This document shows positions 27,494 to 30,259 of a stretch of DNA of 30,259 bases, one piece after another. The notes beneath the pieces are model-generated. The model did no database searches. It saw only the letters and a list, made by a program, of their open reading frames with translations, and was not told the origin of the DNA. Within the stretch, counting starts at the first letter, position 1; each line of letters starts with the position of its first letter. The translations under genes and the position numbers were made by a program. This stretch comes from a virus, in the IMG/VR virus record IMGVR_UViG_3300046007_007096, positions 1-30,259 of that record; one strand, given 5' to 3'.

Positions 27494-29891
27494 GTTAATA
27501 TTGCTAATTAATGGGGTAAGATACTCTTTGCCTCTTCCTGAAGATGCGGAATTTCCTGTTTCGATTAATCGTTCAATAGTGGATTGGGAAAGTGTCGGGC
27601 AAAGAAGAGGTGATTTCTCTAAAACCATCAAGGTTCAGGGAAACCAAGAAACCAATATTGTTTTAAGACATTTATTTTTGGCCACGATTAGCCAAGACGA
27701 AAACAAAGTTAAGTCATTAAAAGGCGATACGATTAATGTGCCTTGTGAACTGAATGTCAACGGAATTCCTCACATAACAGGCTATTGCCTTATTCGTTCG
27801 GCAACTAGCACCGATTTGCCCGATTTTTATGAACTTGCTATATTCTCAGGCATGAATGATTGGGCAGATAGGTTAGCGAAGTTAAACCTAAGAGAATTGG
27901 GATTAGGCCGAACAACTTGGAGTTATCCGAACATTTTGGCCTCAAACCAACAAGATAAAAGCGAAGCATCAAACCTTTATAATCACGTTTACCCTTTAAT
28001 TGAATACGGCGATATAGGAAATAAACCCTATGCTGGTAATGCAATTATGGATTATGAACTAAGGGCCGCACCCTTTATTCGAGATATGGTGATTGCGGCC
28101 TTTACTAAGGTAGGCTACACAATTACATCCGATTTTTTTGACAATGACGATATTAGGCGATTGGTTTATCCTTTCACTTCAGGGAATTGGAAGAGGTCAG
28201 CAGCAGTTTACCAAGACTATTATTACCGGGCAAATTGGAACGCTACCCAAACAATTATTTCAAGTAGTTCACATTATACATTGCGGCCTAATACCGAGGT
28301 TTCGGATGTAAAAAACCAAGGAGTATTAAGTACGGCAATAACTGTTATACCTCCACCTCTATTCTCGTCCGCACCTACATCATTGACAGGGTTTAAATTT
28401 ACTGCGGCAGAAGGTGGAACGATGACTATCCGAATGACATTAAGCGTTACAATGGGCAACAACATCGCTCAGGTTTGGCTTCATCAGGGTACTCCTAACA
28501 TGTTCCCTCTACATAGGTTTAATGACATAAGTTATTTGGCTGGTTCAACGCAATCGGTGGTATTGGAGGCCGATGTTTACTTGACCGCAGGAGAAAATTA
28601 TTCCATTTGCTTTTGGCCGTTGAACAATAATGCTATCAATATTTTATCTGGTTCAAAAATAGAATTCATTGCAAGCGAAAATATTGAAATCGGGGGCGAG
28701 TATGACATAGCTAACACCTTACCTGATAGGCCAGCAATGGAGTTTATTCAGGGCTTAACCCAATTGTTCAACCTTGTTTTTGATACGGATCCACTTGCAA
28801 GAACGATTCGTATTGAATCAATGTTTAGTTGGGTAGATTCAACCGGTGCAAATGTGGATGGTTTTTATCTTGGTACTTCGGATGCGGTTGATTATTCGAA
28901 TAAGGTTCAACAACATGAAGAGTTTAAGATTGATTTTCTAAGCAGCTATAAACGAAGGTTAATTTGGAAGTACAAAGACGATTCAAGCGATGGGATTTTA
29001 GTCTTGCGAGGCGATAAAACACCACACATTTATGGCTCGTATTATCATGACCTTTATAAAAGATTTCAAAAAGGTGAGCAAAAATACGAGAATGCTCACT
29101 TTTCACCGACATACATGGGGTATCGAAAAATCGGAGGTGCCGGTGGATATACCCAAGTTTTGTTGGTTCCTGTAATCATGGGGCAAATGACCAGCGGTTA
29201 CGATCAACCTACCTACTCATGCGAACCTAGAATATTAATGCACAAGTATAGTGACCATGATTCTTTCTTTCCTGGTTCGTCAGGTTTGAAACATTATGAA
29301 TGGAAGTTGAAAGATTCGCTATTCGGTACGTCTTATGGGTTTTCAACGGACTGCCCAAGAGTATTTTCAGTTGATATTGATGGAGAAGTTAATTTCAGCC
29401 TAAACTTTGGCAATCTTGACGTTAATGGAGGCATTGATACCTATGGCTTATTTTGGAGGTTTTGGAGTAAGGTTCCGCCATTTTTAAATGAAGGAGTGAA
29501 AGCAACCGGCCAAATCAAATATCTTGAAATTGACAACCTTAACCTTAACTTTAGAAAGTTGTGGTATGTCAATGATGTTTATTGGATAGTGAACAAGGTG
29601 ATTGATTACAAACCTCAAACCTACAACTTTACCAAGGTTGAATTGTTACTTAAATCAGAACTTGGCAAAGCAAGTATGCAAACACAAGAAAATGGCATTG
29701 ATGGATGGGCAAACCCATTTGCGGCAGACACAAGTGGCGAGGTTTTGGATTTCAATATCGACCAGGACGAAGGCATTTTCACCACAACAGGCGATGTGAT
29801 AACAGTTATACTTGGTAAAGGTCCAAGCATTGGCAGCACAGTAACGCAGATTTCAACTACAAAAATAACTAGAACCAAAAAAGTTTTGTAA
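27480..29891 (+). CDS. Tail hub/baseplate-like protein
   Basis: An 803-residue protein overlapping the preceding gene by 14 bases. The start (LILLINGVRYSLPLPEDAEF and GQRRGDFSKTIKVQGN) and ITGYCLIRSATSTDLPDFYE resemble the Bacteroidota-phage tail proteins that hold the tail tip; the opening often reads R..DFSKTI.LPGT. A middle section of strands leads to LPDRPAMEFIQGLTQLFNLV and TIRIESMFSW, a helix-strand unit typical of hub proteins. It lies just before the tape measure, as hub proteins often lie beside it. No enzyme domain is seen. Confidence 0.65.
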   Translation: MVLVELILLINGVRYSLPLPEDAEFPVSINRSIVDWESVGQRRGDFSKTIKVQGNQETNIVLRHLFLATISQDENKVKSLKGDTINVPCELNVNGIPHITGYCLIRSATSTDLPDFYELAIFSGMNDWADRLAKLNLRELGLGRTTWSYPNILASNQQDKSEASNLYNHVYPLIEYGDIGNKPYAGNAIMDYELRAAPFIRDMVIAAFTKVGYTITSDFFDNDDIRRLVYPFTSGNWKRSAAVYQDYYYRANWNATQTIISSSSHYTLRPNTEVSDVKNQGVLSTAITVIPPPLFSSAPTSLTGFKFTAAEGGTMTIRMTLSVTMGNNIAQVWLHQGTPNMFPLHRFNDISYLAGSTQSVVLEADVYLTAGENYSICFWPLNNNAINILSGSKIEFIASENIEIGGEYDIANTLPDRPAMEFIQGLTQLFNLVFDTDPLARTIRIESMFSWVDSTGANVDGFYLGTSDAVDYSNKVQQHEEFKIDFLSSYKRRLIWKYKDDSSDGILVLRGDKTPHIYGSYYHDLYKRFQKGEQKYENAHFSPTYMGYRKIGGAGGYTQVLLVPVIMGQMTSGYDQPTYSCEPRILMHKYSDHDSFFPGSSGLKHYEWKLKDSLFGTSYGFSTDCPRVFSVDIDGEVNFSLNFGNLDVNGGIDTYGLFWRFWSKVPPFLNEGVKATGQIKYLEIDNLNLNFRKLWYVNDVYWIVNKVIDYKPQTYNFTKVELLLKSELGKASMQTQENGIDGWANPFAADTSGEVLDFNIDQDEGIFTTTGDVITVILGKGPSIGSTVTQISTTKITRTKKVL

Positions 29892-29893
29892 AA

Positions 29894-30259
29894 ATGGCAG
29901 AAGAACTAATTTACTCGATTGAATTTCTTGGCACCGACAAGAGTATTGATGCAATTTCCAAGTTGGATAAAGAAATTACCGACCTATCCTCATCGGTAGA
30001 GGCATTGAGAGCAAGGCAACAGGCAGGCCAAGACCTAACCGAGCAAGAAAACAGAAGTTTAATCGAGCAAACTGCCCAACTAAAAGCACTAAAAAGCGAA
30101 AGGCAGCAGCAAGAAAGGCAACTAATCAACCTTAATAAAAGCCTAAACGCTCAAAACCAAAGCTATAATGAGTTAACAACGGCGGTAAATGCTGCAAAAG
30201 CAAGGTTAAAAGAGTTACCAATTGACCAAACTAGCGAAGAATTTAGGCAATTACAGATC
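29894..30259 (+). CDS. Tail tape measure protein, 5' part (continues at base 1)
   Basis: The start of the tape measure gene, ATG two bases after the hub stop. It opens MAEELIYSIEFLGTDKSIDA, then long Glu/Gln-rich helices. Codon 79 ends at 30130 and the frame runs into the terminal repeat. Joined to base 1 it continues in frame without a stop, for 877 residues in all. The last three bases (ATC, 30257-30259) do not match the continuation at 127-129 (CAA). Confidence 0.88.
   Translation, partial: MAEELIYSIEFLGTDKSIDAISKLDKEITDLSSSVEALRARQQAGQDLTEQENRSLIEQTAQLKALKSERQQQERQLINLNKSLNAQNQSYNELTTAVNAAKARLKELPIDQTSEEFRQLQI
30131..30256. repeat. Right copy of the 126-bp terminal direct repeat
   Basis: Identical to 1-126. 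Three extra bases (30257-30259) diverge from the left copy. Probably an assembly overlap from a circular or permuted genome of about 30,130 bp. Confidence 0.95.

Noticed and set aside
29602-29799. 65-codon frame on the + strand
   Set aside because: Lies entirely inside the hub gene in another frame.

Overview
The window looks like the complete genome of a small tailed bacteriophage (siphovirus-like) that infects a member of the Bacteroidota. Three things support this. Almost every presumed promoter carries the Bacteroidota -7 box TAnnTTTG, mostly as TA(T/C)(A/C)TTTGCA. Start codons usually follow A-rich leaders instead of Shine-Dalgarno sites. Several proteins are of Bacteroidota-phage type: a VirE-N/BT4734-like primase-helicase, a DUF3127-like OB-fold protein, a tape measure with the typical Bacteroidota-phage C-terminus, and a collagen-repeat fibre with an N-terminal signal peptide. 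All supported genes lie on the + strand. Bases 1-126 recur exactly at 30131-30256, inside one gene. Joining the ends restores an uninterrupted 877-codon tape measure gene, so the true molecule is probably a circular or circularly permuted genome of about 30,130 bp. I see no integrase, excisionase, CI-type repressor, partition gene or tRNA.

The layout fits two large transcription units. The late unit starts near the promoter at 22663 and runs through the ends of the window to the endolysin at 11306, closing at a strong terminator at 11361-11391. Its order is terminase small-subunit candidate, TerL, tail assembly chaperone with a probable -1 frameshift, tail completion proteins, a distal tail protein with a carbohydrate-binding-like insert, a tail hub, tape measure, two small genes, ClpP-like protease/scaffold, major capsid, probable tail tube, small protein, portal, head-tail connector, fibre region, membrane/holin candidates, metallophosphoesterase and M15 endolysin. 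Most tail genes therefore precede the head genes.

The early unit starts at the promoter at 11490 and ends at the terminator at 22630-22660. It first carries about a dozen small unknown genes, two of them tiny membrane proteins. Then come a recombination module (OB-fold protein, RecT, PD-(D/E)XK exonuclease), a 379-base noncoding region that looks like an iteron origin, a primase-helicase, an SF2 helicase, a free-standing HNH endonuclease, a VRR-NUC nuclease and several tiny proteins.

The most interesting material is noncoding. (1) An array of 11-bp repeats with core ATGTGCCA, direct and inverted, flanks AT-rich DNA just upstream of the primase: a candidate replication origin. (2) A compact, perfectly paired three-way-junction RNA lies directly behind the promoter at 17306, ends in a U-tract, and precedes the primase. 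(3) A second promoter with the same 11-mer (TTATCTTTGCA) is followed by a 10-bp long-range stem in the leader of the HNH gene. (4) A third promoter/short-RNA/terminator arrangement follows the endolysin. (5) TGTAnTACA palindromes sit on three early promoters. (6) Nine T residues in the gene after TerL allow a -1 shift into a 92-codon open frame that ends exactly on the next gene's ATGA.
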